DNA from: Panorpa germanica
Lineage: Eukaryota > Arthropoda > Insecta > Mecoptera > Panorpidae
Assembly: GCA_963678705.1 (NCBI GenBank)
Contig: OY783223.1
Coordinates: 9,394,721 to 9,458,720 of the forward strand
DNA length: 64,000 nt
Direction: 5' to 3'
In this document: piece by piece, positions 1 through 10,885 of the stretch
Layout: each line of letters starts with the position of its first letter
How positions within the stretch are numbered: position 1 is the first letter of the stretch
Translations under genes and position numbers: made by a program
Notes under the pieces: generated by a model
The model's input: only the letters and a program-made list of their open reading frames with translations
Told to the model about the DNA's origin: nothing
The model's database searches: none

Positions 1-318
1 TCTAGTTGTTGGTTTATTATAATGCCCCCATGATTGATTGAATGATATAATTAAAAATGTAAACATTCACCTTCGATTAGAAAAGTCATTTATTTATTTC
101 ATATTATTTAAATAGATAATTAGTTATGTAATAAGTAGACTATAGGTTAAAAAAAGAGTTGCTAGAAAGCAAAGAAAAGGATGATTGTTCAAGGAGGCTT
201 GTATAAAACGCACTAGATTTCTCGTAGTAAATATGGAAGCAAAGGAAAAGGAAAAAAAAAGCACGATCGCGAGTCTAGTGTAACAACAACTTACATTGAC
301 TATCCAAATTACGTCGTA

Positions 319-471
319 GACAACCCACTAACGGTAAAGCATATTATTCTTCGATGCTCAAGGTACTCGTTGCTCAGACAATGCTGTAATATGCCTGAGG
401 AATATAAGCAGATATTTGAAAGCAAGGAAAGTCTGAAAAACCTTTTTGACTTTATCCAGAAACTTTATTAA
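319..471 (+). pseudogene. Non-LTR retrotransposon ORF2 C-terminal fragment
   Basis: A 50-codon open stretch ending in TAA at 469-471 reads DNPLTVKHIILRCSRYS near its start and SKESLKNLFDFIQ near its end. The pattern [PLTVxHIxxxCxxYxxLR], then a short charged linker and an NLFDFI tail, is what I know from the extreme C-terminus of insect non-LTR retrotransposon polyproteins, just after the RNase H region. Upstream of 319 the expected Cys-containing knuckle is already unrecognisable, so this is a 5'-truncated, decayed copy. It has no initiator and is not a working gene. Family identity is from memory of such tails; the exact clade is not determined. Confidence is good that it is RT-derived. Confidence 0.75.
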
Positions 472-538
472 TATATACCCTCTAAACACAAAGCGTAAAC
501 TGTGTATTATTAAACGTAATATTTTTCACCTTAAGTAC

Positions 539-1024
539 CATTCCCACTCACTGCTTTAATTTAATTTTCTATTTAATTTAAATTGTTTACCACATGGCAA
601 TATGTGTAGTCATTCACAGTACCATTTTTAATTTAATTTATTTATTTTCTTAGTCTTTTCAAGGTTTTAAATTAAAATATTAAATTAAGAAAAACTATTT
701 TATATTATAACCTCCAAAATGTGACAATCTATCAAAATGCAGTAGGATTTACTTTTAAAAGAAGTTTAATGTCAGTTTTTGAAAAATATAGAAGTGAAAA
801 CAATTTCTATTACTAAGTGTTATTAAAAATAGCAATTTTAATTATTTCACATACAATTTCGTCGAACTGTCAAAATTTATATTACTAACGACGCATACGC
901 ACCAACTAAATTAACTAAACTTAAATTAAAATACAAATGTGAAAAAGAATTCTTAAAAAAAAACCTGAAATCTAGATTACAATATTAATTAAAAACGGTT
1001 AATTAAATATCAAAACAGTGAGTG
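539..1024. repeat. TIR element, CATTCCCAC family, copy 1
   Basis: About 486 bp bounded by CATTCCCACTCACTG on the left and the partial complement CAGTGAGTG on the right. The interior matches, in reverse complement, the copy at 18526-18987 over almost its whole length, including the AATGTGACAATCT and ATACAATTT segments. It has no coding capacity, so it looks like a non-autonomous MITE. Target duplication is not clear here and the right TIR is eroded, so superfamily is not assigned. Confidence 0.75.
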
Positions 1025-1372
1025 CTACAAGCTTATTTCAAGATTCATATTCTACCTGTTGATACATACTTGTCGATAAAATGCTTTTTACTATTTATTA
1101 AATCAACTTATACCAACTAATGACCTCATTATAAATAATTTGTTAACAAACAATCAAACGGTCATTAATTAATTTTAATTATTCAAGTAATTTCTGTAAA
1201 TTGCATGCAAATTAGATTAATTAATAATAAATTTGCTTCACAGTTCGTTCGAATAGCGCTAAGTACTAAAAGCGTTTTCTCTACTTATGACTAATAATAA
1301 ATTCTAAATAAAATCTTGAAATAGAAAATTAAAAATAAAAACATCTCGGTAAATAAATGATGAGCAAAGGAA

Positions 1373-1612
1373 ATGGTAATAAAATCATCGATCAATAGTG
1401 ATTGGATTGGAAATGATCGACAACGAGATCAAGAACGATCTGCAATGATGAACGACGCGGTGGATCAGCAAAGTGCGATTGACTACTTAAAGGAATCTAG
1501 CAGGTTTATAGTTATCAGTCAACGTAAACGACCAGATATACGTCTAGTCCAGGAAAATTATGTCAACTTGTTCACAGACGTGAAAATATTTTCCAAAAAT
1601 TTCAAAACTTAA
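1373..1612 (+). CDS. Small hypothetical ORF, 79 aa, unexplained
   Basis: An ATG-started frame of 79 codons (context GAAATGG) ending in TAA. Its codons are noticeably richer in G and C (CGA, GAC, GCG, GTG, GTC, CAG) than the surrounding AT-rich sequence. The product is hydrophilic and mixed-charge, with a DRQRDQERS segment and no signal peptide, membrane segment or motif I recognise. No splice sites or poly(A) signal were clearly tied to it. It could be an exon, a remnant of a transposon gene or chance. I do not assign a function. Confidence 0.25.
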   Translation: MVIKSSINSDWIGNDRQRDQERSAMMNDAVDQQSAIDYLKESSRFIVISQRKRPDIRLVQENYVNLFTDVKIFSKNFKT

Positions 1613-3560
1613 TATTTAAAGTAAATTACAAATATTGGAACGTAGTTAAGTTTCAATTTATAGAGAAAGAAGTGGGATTGCAAATCTTCTTCAAACGTAG
1701 GCTATAGTGGATGACAAGAGTTCTTAAAATACAAAAAAAAAATTCATTTCCATTATCAAATTATTTAAAGGTGCGACGTATGGATAACAAAGTCTAAAAT
1801 GATTTGAACTGGTAACTATAAAATTGTATTGCGCACGCACGGCTGCGTGATGGCAAAGCTGACTAAAATTTCAAATGATTTTGTCTATCAGAAAGCTAAA
1901 CTGTGAATGAATCAACCCTGTGAAAAACCAGATACCCAGCAATGAAAATATTTAACAACAAAAAATTCTAAAAAAGACCGAAAGCGTACGACAGATTACG
2001 AATCGAATTTATGGTATTCTATATATTCAAATGCTTCGGCGACCTAAATATTGCTCAATGTATCTCTTAACAGAGTTTCAAAATATCTAATCTCAAAAAT
2101 GGTACAAAACCTAATTGCAAGCAAGGGTACTTTCAAATTATAAACTCTATGTATATACTGAACACATTTACTAAAATTTCAAACTTTTGTTTTTTTTTTC
2201 ATATAAAATATATATTTTGGTGTGACTAATATAATATAGTAGACATGTATAATAAAACATCAAAAGAAGAATCTTGATGTGGTATGACTGTAGAACGGTC
2301 CATCGGTCCACACAGCATCAGCAGGTGTTCATCTGAAGCCAATCATCTCCGTAATGCAGCGTTTCAAATTTAATTGGGCTCACGTTGCTATATACGCTCA
2401 AATTGAACAATAATGAAACAAATGAATATATGTACTTATATAAAATATATATACATATATATTATATATCCTGCTAACGTAAATTCATGTAATAACTTTT
2501 ACATAACATTACGTTTTATATTTACTGAAGTTTAACTGATTATCATTAAATAAATGCAAAATACATCAAAAATATATTAGTATAAAATGTAACGTTTTAT
2601 AATTTTGCATAAAAAGTTTTATTAACATCAGAAAACTGTCTTTAGCTGGGCCCTCACAAATCGGCTCTGTTTTTTATCAAATATTTTAATAAATTGATAT
2701 GAACATATGTTCATAAATTTATAAAAAAAAATCAGCCGTTACATTAGATCCCCCAAAAACCACCGCCCTCTTAAAAAAAATAGATTGTCACATTACGGTG
2801 GGAAATCCGGATATAAGATCCCCATCTTCAAACCCAACCCCTCGGCCTACACAACAAAAAAGCATTTGTTTGTTATGTATCCAAGTTGAGCTGTCAGTCA
2901 TTCTATGGGGCACGTGCATAGGATCGGGTCCTGGTCCTGGTCCTGGTCCTGCAGTTCATGATCACAGGTAGTAAGGAGCCGAGGAAGATGCGAGTGATTT
3001 GATTCTTCATATGTGGCAAGATGTGTTGTGTTTACATATGGGTCCATTGCATATGTGTTGAAAATTTAACGGAATATGTTATTGAATAAGCTTTTATAAC
3101 ACCAAGCTTCTCAATATTTAATTATTTCTTTATTAAATTTAAGTTGACACAATCACAATCTTCAAGATCCATTTAAGGGCAAAGTGCCAAGGTAATAAGC
3201 AGGAAGAACTAGGTGCAATTGAATTCGCGCGGGATTTAAGATGTGCACCACACGAAAAAGGATAACGGTGTGATTAGACACGTACTTATTACACGTAAGA
3301 CCTATAATTTTTTCTCTTATTTAAAATTTGACTACCATCTTTAAAGATGACCAATTATGTAGCAATCTGAGCCAAATTTATAGTTAGAATTTGCTGAATA
3401 AAAATTAAAATATTGTGATCGTGATTATCTTAAAATAATCTGGCTACTCGGTACACATTATGAGAACATATGAGGATACCCACACTCGCGACAAGACTGT
3501 CTTTAGATTAAATTGATTATATGCAGTCGCTTCATTTAACAAGCACATTAGCACATTAAA
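1613..3560. other. Anonymous AT-rich DNA
   Basis: No gene seen. It contains poly-A/T runs, a TA-rich patch around 2440-2470 and the short hexamer repeat at 2927-2950. A slightly GC-richer patch at 2280-2400 has no long open frame. Confidence 0.6.
2927..2950 (+). repeat. GGTCCT hexamer microsatellite, 4 units
   Basis: Four perfect tandem copies of GGTCCT, directly read from the sequence, in otherwise unique DNA. Confidence 0.95.
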
Positions 3561-3745
3561 CACATTAAGTTTTCATGTGAGAAAAAGGTAATAAGCGAAA
3601 AGAATATTGGGCAGTTATTAAAGGGAGGCAGTAAAGGGATGATGTGGATGGCGGAGATAGAGAAAAGGAACGAGGAAAGAGAAGGAATGGCAGAATAGAG
3701 TTTTGTTTTTATTTGTGTAAGGATAAATTTATATATTTTTTTTTC
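3561..3745 (+). mobile_element. Non-LTR retrotransposon 3' end (stub A)
   Basis: Opens with HIKFSCEKKVISEKNIGQLL and runs in frame to a TAG at 3696-3698, ending EEREGMAE. The HIKF...C part is the last half of the C-terminal CCHC knuckle seen in full in the copies at 6597 and 58074; WMAEIEKR follows. It is severely 5'-truncated, which is usual for target-primed reverse transcription. The downstream 3' UTR (TTTTGTTTTTATTTG, then an AT tail) matches the inverted copy at 9171-9685. Not functional. Confidence 0.75.
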
Positions 3746-5751
3746 GTTTGGAAGGAGTGCGAATATTTAGATTTAATAAGGATCAAAATTAAATTAAGTA
3801 CAATGACATGTAAATAAATGAGTTAAGGCACCAGAATGTAGTATTAAATGGCAAAAACATTAAAATAAAAAAAAAATGCTGTTGCTTCATTTTCAACGGC
3901 AGTGACAAAATTGCTTTAAAACATCTGTATCTTAAGTATGCTGTTGCTTCAATTGTTTTATTAAGTAAAATTAACATAAAGTTGTAGAAAAAATACAACA
4001 AATAAACGGTAACACTAATAAAAACTTTGAGAGCCACTGTTTCGATTTATAACGACCTTTATAAGTTCGGATTTCTTTTCTTTCATTTTATTGAATACAA
4101 TATTATACAAGAGGGGTGATTTAGATAGTTCACAATATTTAGAAACCAATTTCTTTATCGAGAATCACAGTAAAACTAAATACATATCTTTTCAGCCTTA
4201 TTGTGAACCTTCCAATAACTTTCGATTTATTTTAAGGACGTCTCAGCTTCACTTACGTTTGCACCTTTATGAGATTTAAGTTCCATCTTACTTTGTTCCT
4301 TAATAAAAAGCTAAATTTTTTTCATCTATTCATAAATCGCACGCGACTATATACAAATAAAATGTATAAAAGAACACAACTTAAAAAAATATGATAGCTA
4401 GCTATCTTGGATCATCGCTAACGTTTATAAGGGTTGATATAGAACGGACTGAACGCAGCGGCGCGGCAGTTGCAATTAAATAATGATTTTCAAATAAGGG
4501 TAAGAACGGTAAGGGTTGCATCTTGACAAAACACGAGTATAAGTCGCCTCAATTAAGGAAAATAAATGTGTATATAGACATTTTAGCCTTTAGTTGCCGC
4601 AATAATGTTGTTGAGTGTAGGTGTTAGTAGTGTCAACCTGAGAAAAAGGCCGAGATTAGATGAAAGTGATGATGCATTAAGGGGATCGTCTCCTAGGTGA
4701 TATTTAATCTAAATCGTGTGTTCATTAGATCCATTTTCTATCAAATATTTACTGTTTAGAAAATATTTTTTTGGTGAAATGTATTAAATAAAGATGAATA
4801 AATGATTTAATAATGAAAAAATTTTAAAAATTCGTATAGAACTAGTATAAATTAATTGCTAAAAAGTACCAATTTTTGCAATGTTTAAGGTGCTTTATTT
4901 TGCCCTTAAGGTTAGAATATTAAAAATTTGAACTTATTAACTCTTAGGTTTAACCTTACCCTTTAATACTTTATTATCTTTGATAATTTTCGACTCAGAA
5001 TACCAAGTAGGAAATGTATTTTAGTAAGTCATGTTTTTGAATTATTTTATTCAATAAAATCACTTGCCTACATTCAGATGCGGTGAGGAATCGGGCAGAG
5101 GGGAAATGGTGGGGGTAATTTCACAGACAGGTTAAAGCTGCTGATTTCTATGCATGTGTGCATACTGTTTGTGCGTATGAAGATTTTGTGTAGTATGCGT
5201 GTAGCTTATCTGGAGTATGCTATGCTGTATGTTATCTCTCTAATTTATCAATAACATTTACAGGCTCTAAAGCTGGTGTCGTTCTAAGTTATTTAAGAAA
5301 TTGAATAGCCCACATCTCTGATTCATTTTAACATACTAGCGTTCACCATGTCGCAAAGCGACGACTGTTCTATATTGTTGAGTTGAATACAATGTAATAA
5401 CTCGTAATTTCATTTCAAATTTTTATTCCATCGTTAAACTGAAATATTTGGATATAATAATGAAGAGGCGTTCAATATTAAAAATATTTTTTCATATAAC
5501 CTAAATATAAAAAAAAATATTTGTTTCAATTTATTTGTTTCATTTGTTTTATTTTGTTTTAAACTTACGCGTTTTTTGACAAACTTTTTTTTTTCAAAAT
5601 TTCGATTTCAAATGTAAAACCTTAGTAAAAACTATAATAAAACCTATGTATTATGTATAGAGAACAATAACAATTCTTGTAACATAAATTTGAACATGGT
5701 TCGAAGTACAATATGCACAGGTCAAGGATAGCAATTAAAGACGGAAATCGA
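3746..5751. other. Anonymous AT-rich DNA
   Basis: I see no supported gene. Short open frames here (for example at 3789-4037 on the minus strand, composed of F, L and Y) follow from A/T composition. Poly-T runs lie near 3735 and 5585. Confidence 0.6.
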
Positions 5752-6590
5752 TGAAAGAAGCTGACCAAGAGAAGCTAAACTGGCAATATCTGAAGTTAGT
5801 GTGGACACAGACTTTAATAACGGTGGTCGCTGATGGTGCTTGGGCGAAGAGGTCTTACAAACCTAGTTACAACTCTGTTATGAACAAAATACTACTAGTT
5901 ACAACTCGGTTATAAAACTAGTTACAATCTGTAATGAATCATGATTCGTTTGATATAAAAATTGGGATCAATCTGCTAAGTCTATAAAAGCTGACATTAT
6001 TGCAGAAGGTTTTAGCCGTAGTGTAGAAATGCATGGACCAAAATATAACAGATTAATTGGTGGCAACGACGTAGTGTCATATACCGAATATTTAAACATA
6101 ACCTTTTGGTCCTAATCTACTGGTGGAAATGCTGCCGAATATTTTAATCCTATTGTTGCAAAATACATAGAGATTCAAGTGTTTCGTTGTAGATTTGTAG
6201 TTCGTTTAAAAATACTTCTCCGAATTTGGTTGACTTAGATCTAGTATTTTATTTTAACACACTTATATTACCCATATAATTAAGTAACAGAATCTATATG
6301 GTACAAAATATGGTTTTTCTTAATGATTTAAAATGGTAATATAAGTAAATTGTCGTTTTTAATTTACCAAACAAGAGTAAATAATACACTTCGTGGATCT
6401 TATGAAGCGAGGTATAATATAGCTGTTTCATCTTACGACAAAGGAAAAGAGCTGCACTGGTCATTGCATAAGGCACTACTTGATGAAAAACTGTCCAGAA
6501 AAGTATACGCAGAAATGTTCAAGTAGAAAATTTAGAGAAAATAAAAATATAGAACGAAGACGCTTAATATTCGCGGAAAGCAAAATTTTA
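5752..6590 (+). pseudogene. Mutator-like transposase domain remnant, 5' part of a Mutator-YqaJ gene
   Basis: Several islands in shifting frames resemble the uncharacterised Mutator-like transposase domain of insect proteins. They are LITVVADGAWAKRSYK near 5810-5865, ADIIAEGFSRSVEMHG and KYNRLIGG near 5990-6060, NAAEYFNPIVAKYIE near 6128-6172, and LRGSYEARYNIAV followed by LHWSLHKAL at 6389-6470. A basic tail with KYTQK and RKFRENKN follows at 6500-6545. Island order matches the family as I remember it. Frames change between islands (near 5815 and 6480), a stretch after 6082 is missing, and 6173-6376 holds unrelated sequence. It is therefore a dead copy. The YqaJ nuclease region follows at 7124 on the same strand, separated only by a retrotransposon. 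Role (DNA transposition) is inferred from the domain name only. Confidence 0.7.
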
Positions 6591-6596
6591 AAGAAA

Positions 6597-7121
6597 ATAA
6601 GAGAGGATAGCATAAAGAATGGGGGGGAGGAGGTCCAAAAAAGAGAAAGGAGTACTTTGAAAGGAATGGAATGGTGATCGAGGAGGCAGAGAGGAGAAGA
6701 GAAGGTGGCGCAAGTGTGGAAGAGGAGCTAAGGAGAAGGGAGAAGAAGATACAACAGCAGGAGAGAATGGGAAAAATAGAAAAAAGTAACTACAATAAAA
6801 GATATAAAAGGTTATGGGAAAATAATGTGCCTCAGTACCTTATAGAAAAAGACATAAAAACACATAAGAAGAACAGCAAGGTTTAGATTGGGAAATGAGG
6901 AAAAAGGAAACAGATACTGGGACAAGAGTGAGGAAAGAAAGTGTAGAATGTGCGGAGCGGAGGACGAAACACTGGAGCACATTAAGTTTGAGTGTAAGGA
7001 AAAAGTAGCGAGCGAAAGGAATATTGGCCAGCTATTTAAAGGGAGGCAGTGATGAAATGTATTAGAAATATAATACTGTAGATTGTAAAGCCGAAAGGCA
7101 CACACAATTAATATATATAAT
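6597..7121 (+). mobile_element. 5'-truncated non-LTR retrotransposon inserted in the Mutator-YqaJ gene (stub B)
   Basis: Encodes the C-terminal end of a reverse-transcriptase polyprotein. A Glu/Arg-rich segment (EAERRREGG, EEELRRREKKIQQQERM) is followed by YKRLWENNVPQYLIEKDIK, then FRLGNEEKGNRYW after a frame change near 6885. A knuckle C-x2-C-x8-H-x4-C has Cys at 6942 and 6951, His at 6978 and Cys at 6993. A stop lies at 7050-7052; compared with stub A, an indel just before it shifts the frame. The 3' UTR has a CCGAAAGG motif near 7090 and an AT-rich TAA-like tail, as in the copy at 58074. A target duplication was not resolved. The insertion separates the two halves of a pseudogene, so it postdates the arrival of that gene. 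Confidence 0.75.
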
Positions 7122-7123
7122 AA

Positions 7124-7855
7124 CAAGAACAATTTAAAAAATCACTTTGTAAAACCTCAGTGGAGATAATTGAGCTTGAAAAGAATACAAAAGAGCAAAG
7201 TCGCAATATCTTGTGGAAGCAAGAAAGATAGAAGCGACTAACATCATCTTCATTTGGTAAAGTTTGTAAAATGAGAAAGAAGACATCTTGTGCAAATTTA
7301 GTCAAAAACCATCTTTATAGCACATTTGCTGGAAATAAAGCAACAAGATATGGTATAGAAAAAGAACCTGTGGCTAAAAATGATGTATCGAAGTTACTAA
7401 ATTTAGAAATAGCAGATGCAGGTTTATTTATTGACAAAAACTATCCATTTCTTGCAGCTAGTCCTGATGGACTAATAGGAGAAGATGGTTTAATAGAAAT
7501 TAAATGTCCAGCTTCCAGTATGTTAACAGCAATTGCGGCAATTGAATCAAAGAAAGTAACATTTGGAACAATTGCAAATGGCTTGTTTAAATTAAAAAAA
7601 AATCATGATTTTTACTATCAAATACAAAGGCAGCTACAAGTTACACAACGCAAATATTGTTTGTTTGTGTTTTGGACTCCTGTTGAAAAACCAATCAATA
7701 TTCTCTATGAGAGAATTGAAAGAAATGAGAGATTTTGGGAAGAAGAAATGAAATCCAAATTATTATTTTTTTATAACGAATGCTTACTTCCCGAGATAGT
7801 AGACTCTCGATACCTTCGAAATATGCCTATTCGAAATCCAGATCGTAATGGATAA
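7124..7855 (+). pseudogene. YqaJ-like (lambda exonuclease family) nuclease domain, 3' part of a Mutator-YqaJ gene
   Basis: The 194-codon open frame from ATG 7271 has the PD-(D/E)xK signature of YqaJ nucleases. It shows GIEKEPVA (residues 28-35, first conserved acidic residues), SPDG with D66, IEIKCP with E76 and K78, and an alpha-helical Q-rich stretch QIQRQLQVT (117-125). PEIVDSRYLRNMPIR near the end resembles the usual C-terminus. Homology does not begin at the ATG. The same frame is open back to 7124 and carries EKNTKEQSRNILW, interrupted by one TAG at 7229-7231 inside a conserved R-x-x-RLT stretch. The ATG is thus a secondary start after a nonsense mutation. The catalytic core itself is undamaged. 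In lambda exonuclease relatives this fold resects double-stranded DNA ends; a transposon-associated role here is inference. Confidence 0.8.
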
Positions 7856-9170
7856 TTTATAATCAAGAAACCACAGTTTTATGTTTAGTTTTTATCAAAT
7901 TAATAGGTTATAAAAGTACATATATTTATATATGTATAATTTTAGAATATTAAAATTATTAAAAATTGTTACATTAAATTTTATTAGTTTTTTTTAATTA
8001 TATTATAATATAATTTAATTAAATTGTTATATTTTTATTTATTCTTAGTGTAAAATTTTATGGTTCTTTTATTTTAATGTTGTGCAACACTGGAAATCTT
8101 AATTACGCTTACAAATAGTTTTTATCCCTGAGATAAGACTTTTTAGCCACGCCTACGCACTCGTCTTTCCCTTCTACACTTCTTAAAATGCTTTGTTTAT
8201 TTTAAGTTCCTCTCTGAGGAGACGAGCGCCTTAAGTGAAATTGAACCAGTTGATCAACTGTGTATAAAAAAGAATTCTTTAAAGTTTGATACAATTAATA
8301 GTGAGAAAAAAGCGATATGCTTAGTGTGTGAAATATTTAGAATGAAAACTTTGTTAAAGACTATCTTAGGAGGACTTTCTCATCTCGTGTGAAGCACTAG
8401 CTTCAATATATTCCGATAGCTTGTACTGTCTTAAAATAGTCGAGTCTACAGTGTGTGGTAAATCAATCATACGATCTTGGAGGATAATTTCTTGCAATCA
8501 TTATGTCGCATATTATGTAGTGTACAATGTTAAATGATAAAATAATTTTAAAGATGCCTGCGATTATCTGTCAATAGTTAAATAATAATAAATGAGGTAA
8601 TCAGAGCATCAAATGATCCACCTACACTACTAGACCAATTAATCTATGTACACTGTACAGTACGTATCTATCATTTCATCAGTGATAGTTACTGATAGGC
8701 ATAGCTTCGTCTAGACTGGACTGGACTAGAACAGTAAAATGCTAGACTAGGCTGGAATAAAGCTAAACAGAAATGAACATAAACAGGTTAGGTCGTACAT
8801 TCATGATTAATACAAATGGCTTCTGACATTCAAATATGACGGCTTATGAACAACTGTATAGTCAAAAGGAGTTCTATAGATAAGAATCTCTCGTCAAAAG
8901 ATATTAAGAATAATAAAAATTCATGGAATTTTTGTAAGCTTAGTTTTATTTGAAGTCTCCCACACTTCTGCGAATCGTTTGGTAAATTAAAAATACCCGC
9001 ATGGCGTCATATGGTATGGTGCATGTGCATGGCTAATTAGTACCATAGTAATTAACAATTTGAGGAATAACGTCTTGTTAATTTGATAGTTATGTTTAAA
9101 ATATTAAATACTATTGCTTAACATTGTGACATATATTTAATGTCCATTAAATATAAATAAAATTACCTTA
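7856..9170. other. Anonymous DNA downstream of the YqaJ remnant
   Basis: Very AT-rich at 7900-8050, then mixed. The 3' boundary of the Mutator-YqaJ element should lie here, but I could not identify a TIR or target duplication. No other gene supported. Confidence 0.55.
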
Positions 9171-9685
9171 AATATAAAATAAAATAAATATTAATAAAAT
9201 ATCCTTATAAAAATAAAAACAAAATTGCTACTGCTTCGCTCCTCCTGCTACTCTCCATCCTGTTTCTACTCTGCCATTCCTTCTCTTTCCTCGCTCCTTT
9301 TCTCTATCTCCGCCATCCACCTCTTCCCTTCACTGTCTCCCTTTAATAACTAATATTCTTTTCGCTTATTACCTTTTTCTCACATGAAAACTTAATGTGC
9401 TCAAATGTTTCTATCTCCTCGCTTTCCTCGCTATTTTCCCAGTATCTGTTTCCTTTCTCCTCGTTTCTCAATCTGAATCTGGCAATCTTTCTCATGTTTT
9501 TTGTGTATTTTTCTCTTAAGTATTGTGGTATCTCTCTCTCTCTCTCTCAAATCCATTTATATCTTTTGTTATTATTGCTCTTCTCAATATTTTCCATTCT
9601 TTCCTGTTGTTGTATCTCCCTGTCTCTTCTCCTTAGCTCTTCTTCCACACTTGTGCCTTCTTCTCCCTGCCTCGAATAAAGATAA
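9171..9685 (-). mobile_element. Non-LTR retrotransposon 3' end, inverted (stub C)
   Basis: Reverse complement of the same family as stubs A and B. It reads VEEELRRRDREIQQQERM, then NEEKGNRYWENSEES, then HIKFSCEKKVISEKNI, in frames broken by indels. The first two Cys of the knuckle are lost (the expected C-x2-C lies in a run of E and S codons). A (CT)n tract at about 9534-9548 sits inside it and disrupts the frame. Its 3' UTR matches stub A. The ORFs that appear on the plus strand here are C/T-rich shadows of this element. Confidence 0.75.
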
Positions 9686-10398
9686 TTAATTCAGAACTTT
9701 TCTTCCTGGATTTTAAAAACATTTATAATTAGTAATCAAACTTTGAATTTTCTATTCTTTAGTTGTTATATATTCAAATGCGATGCGTTTTCAAACAGTA
9801 GCCCTTAGGGCCAAAGAATTGCCAGGAGCTTAAACCTTGACAACGTTTCGCAACTGAAAACAGTTTAGATCACCGTCTGATGCAACGTGAAGCGATTGGT
9901 GCAGCGGTTTATGCGTGACTTGCAGCAGAAGCAACAAGCTGAATGAGAAGATAAAGATACAGATGCACAGATGCTTAATGGACCAAACTCTTTACACTAT
10001 ACAACATCCCGATCACAGCAGACTCAGCTTGTTCGCGTGAGTCTAATAGTGGTTTATTATATATAATTTTTTCTTGTTGTTTTTAATGTTTCTTTTCTCT
10101 TTCTTGTTTTTTTTTTAATTTGACGGCTAGTGCGCTATGGGCTAGCATTGGCATTGAGATTTGAAGATGATTTAACATTCATTGACGTGCGTGTGTGCAA
10201 AAGATGTTGCTAAATATCGTTTCAGGGTCACATGGATGAATATGCCCTTTCCAGTAAACAATTCCAAACAAAACTATTCGTATTTAAGATATTATGAATT
10301 AATATATTTAAATATTTAATATTAATATCAATCTGTAGACAACGATACGATAAATCTAATGCGTTGACTAGTTTTCATGTTGTCTAGTGAATGCTTAC

Positions 10399-10416
10399 CT
10401 TTTTATGGCGCCTTCT
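10399..10416 (-). other. Candidate 18-nt microexon
   Basis: On the minus strand a 3' splice site ending CTTTTACAG is followed after 18 nt by AAG|GTAAGC. The 18 nt keep frame (six codons; the first frame would be rich in Arg/Lys). The pyrimidine tract is short, so this is weak evidence and may be chance. Confidence 0.15.
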
Positions 10417-10539
10417 CTGTAAAAGCGTAGTAGGTACGTAGTAAATCTCCGAATCAAATATTGAATAAAGTGAAATAATAGCCAATGTCTCGCAAGAGGA
10501 ATTTTAGTGGTTGAATATCATACATTAAAGTAGGTTGCT

Positions 10540-10885
10540 GGCCAATTACCAAAGCTTCAGGCGTTTGGATCAAAATCGTCAGATGAAGAGCGAAAGACAG
10601 CAAGCGGCAGCAGCAGCGACGGCGGCAGCATTTACAGCAAATTGTTCCTATACATAGCAATTTAAAACATTCCTTGAAGGTCTTTTTTTATACGCTGTAT
10701 ATTGGATCAAGAAGAGAGAACAGTATTTAGCGCAGGAGTAAGACGAAGACGAAGACGCAGGTTCTTTAAAGTAAAGTTGATCGCTTCGGGCTGGAAGGTA
10801 CTCCCACACGGTCTTGTTTTAATCACATCTACCATCTGACCAGTCAGCGTAACGCGAAGAAAAAAGAAGATACTATCGTAAAGGT
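10540..10885 (+). other. GC-richer island, possible 5' noncoding exon
   Basis: Contains a run of GCA/GCG/GCC triplets at 10598-10630 (a short poly-Ala frame on plus, Cys/Arg-rich on minus), GAAGAC repeats near 10745, and an AAG|GTGCGT donor-like site near 10883. The composition is like insect 5' UTR exons, but neither a convincing TATA nor a long frame was found. Alternative: unrelated low-complexity DNA. Confidence 0.2.

Noticed and set aside
3789-4279. Frames of 62-82 codons on both strands.
   Set aside because: Residue content (F, L, I, Y, N) follows AT-rich composition; no motif, promoter or splice signals.
6812-7305. Minus-strand frames of 65-106 codons.
   Set aside because: Antisense to stub B and the YqaJ region, where the plus strand has clear homology.
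7124-7855. YqaJ domain as evidence of an integrated virus.
   Set aside because: Although the family name mentions viral recombinase, the neighbouring Mutator-like islands and retrotransposons point to a cellular mobile element, and no capsid, polymerase or other viral gene is present.
9395-9689. Leu/Ser-rich plus-strand frames that look like membrane proteins.
   Set aside because: Antisense to stub C; the reading matching a known family is on the minus strand.
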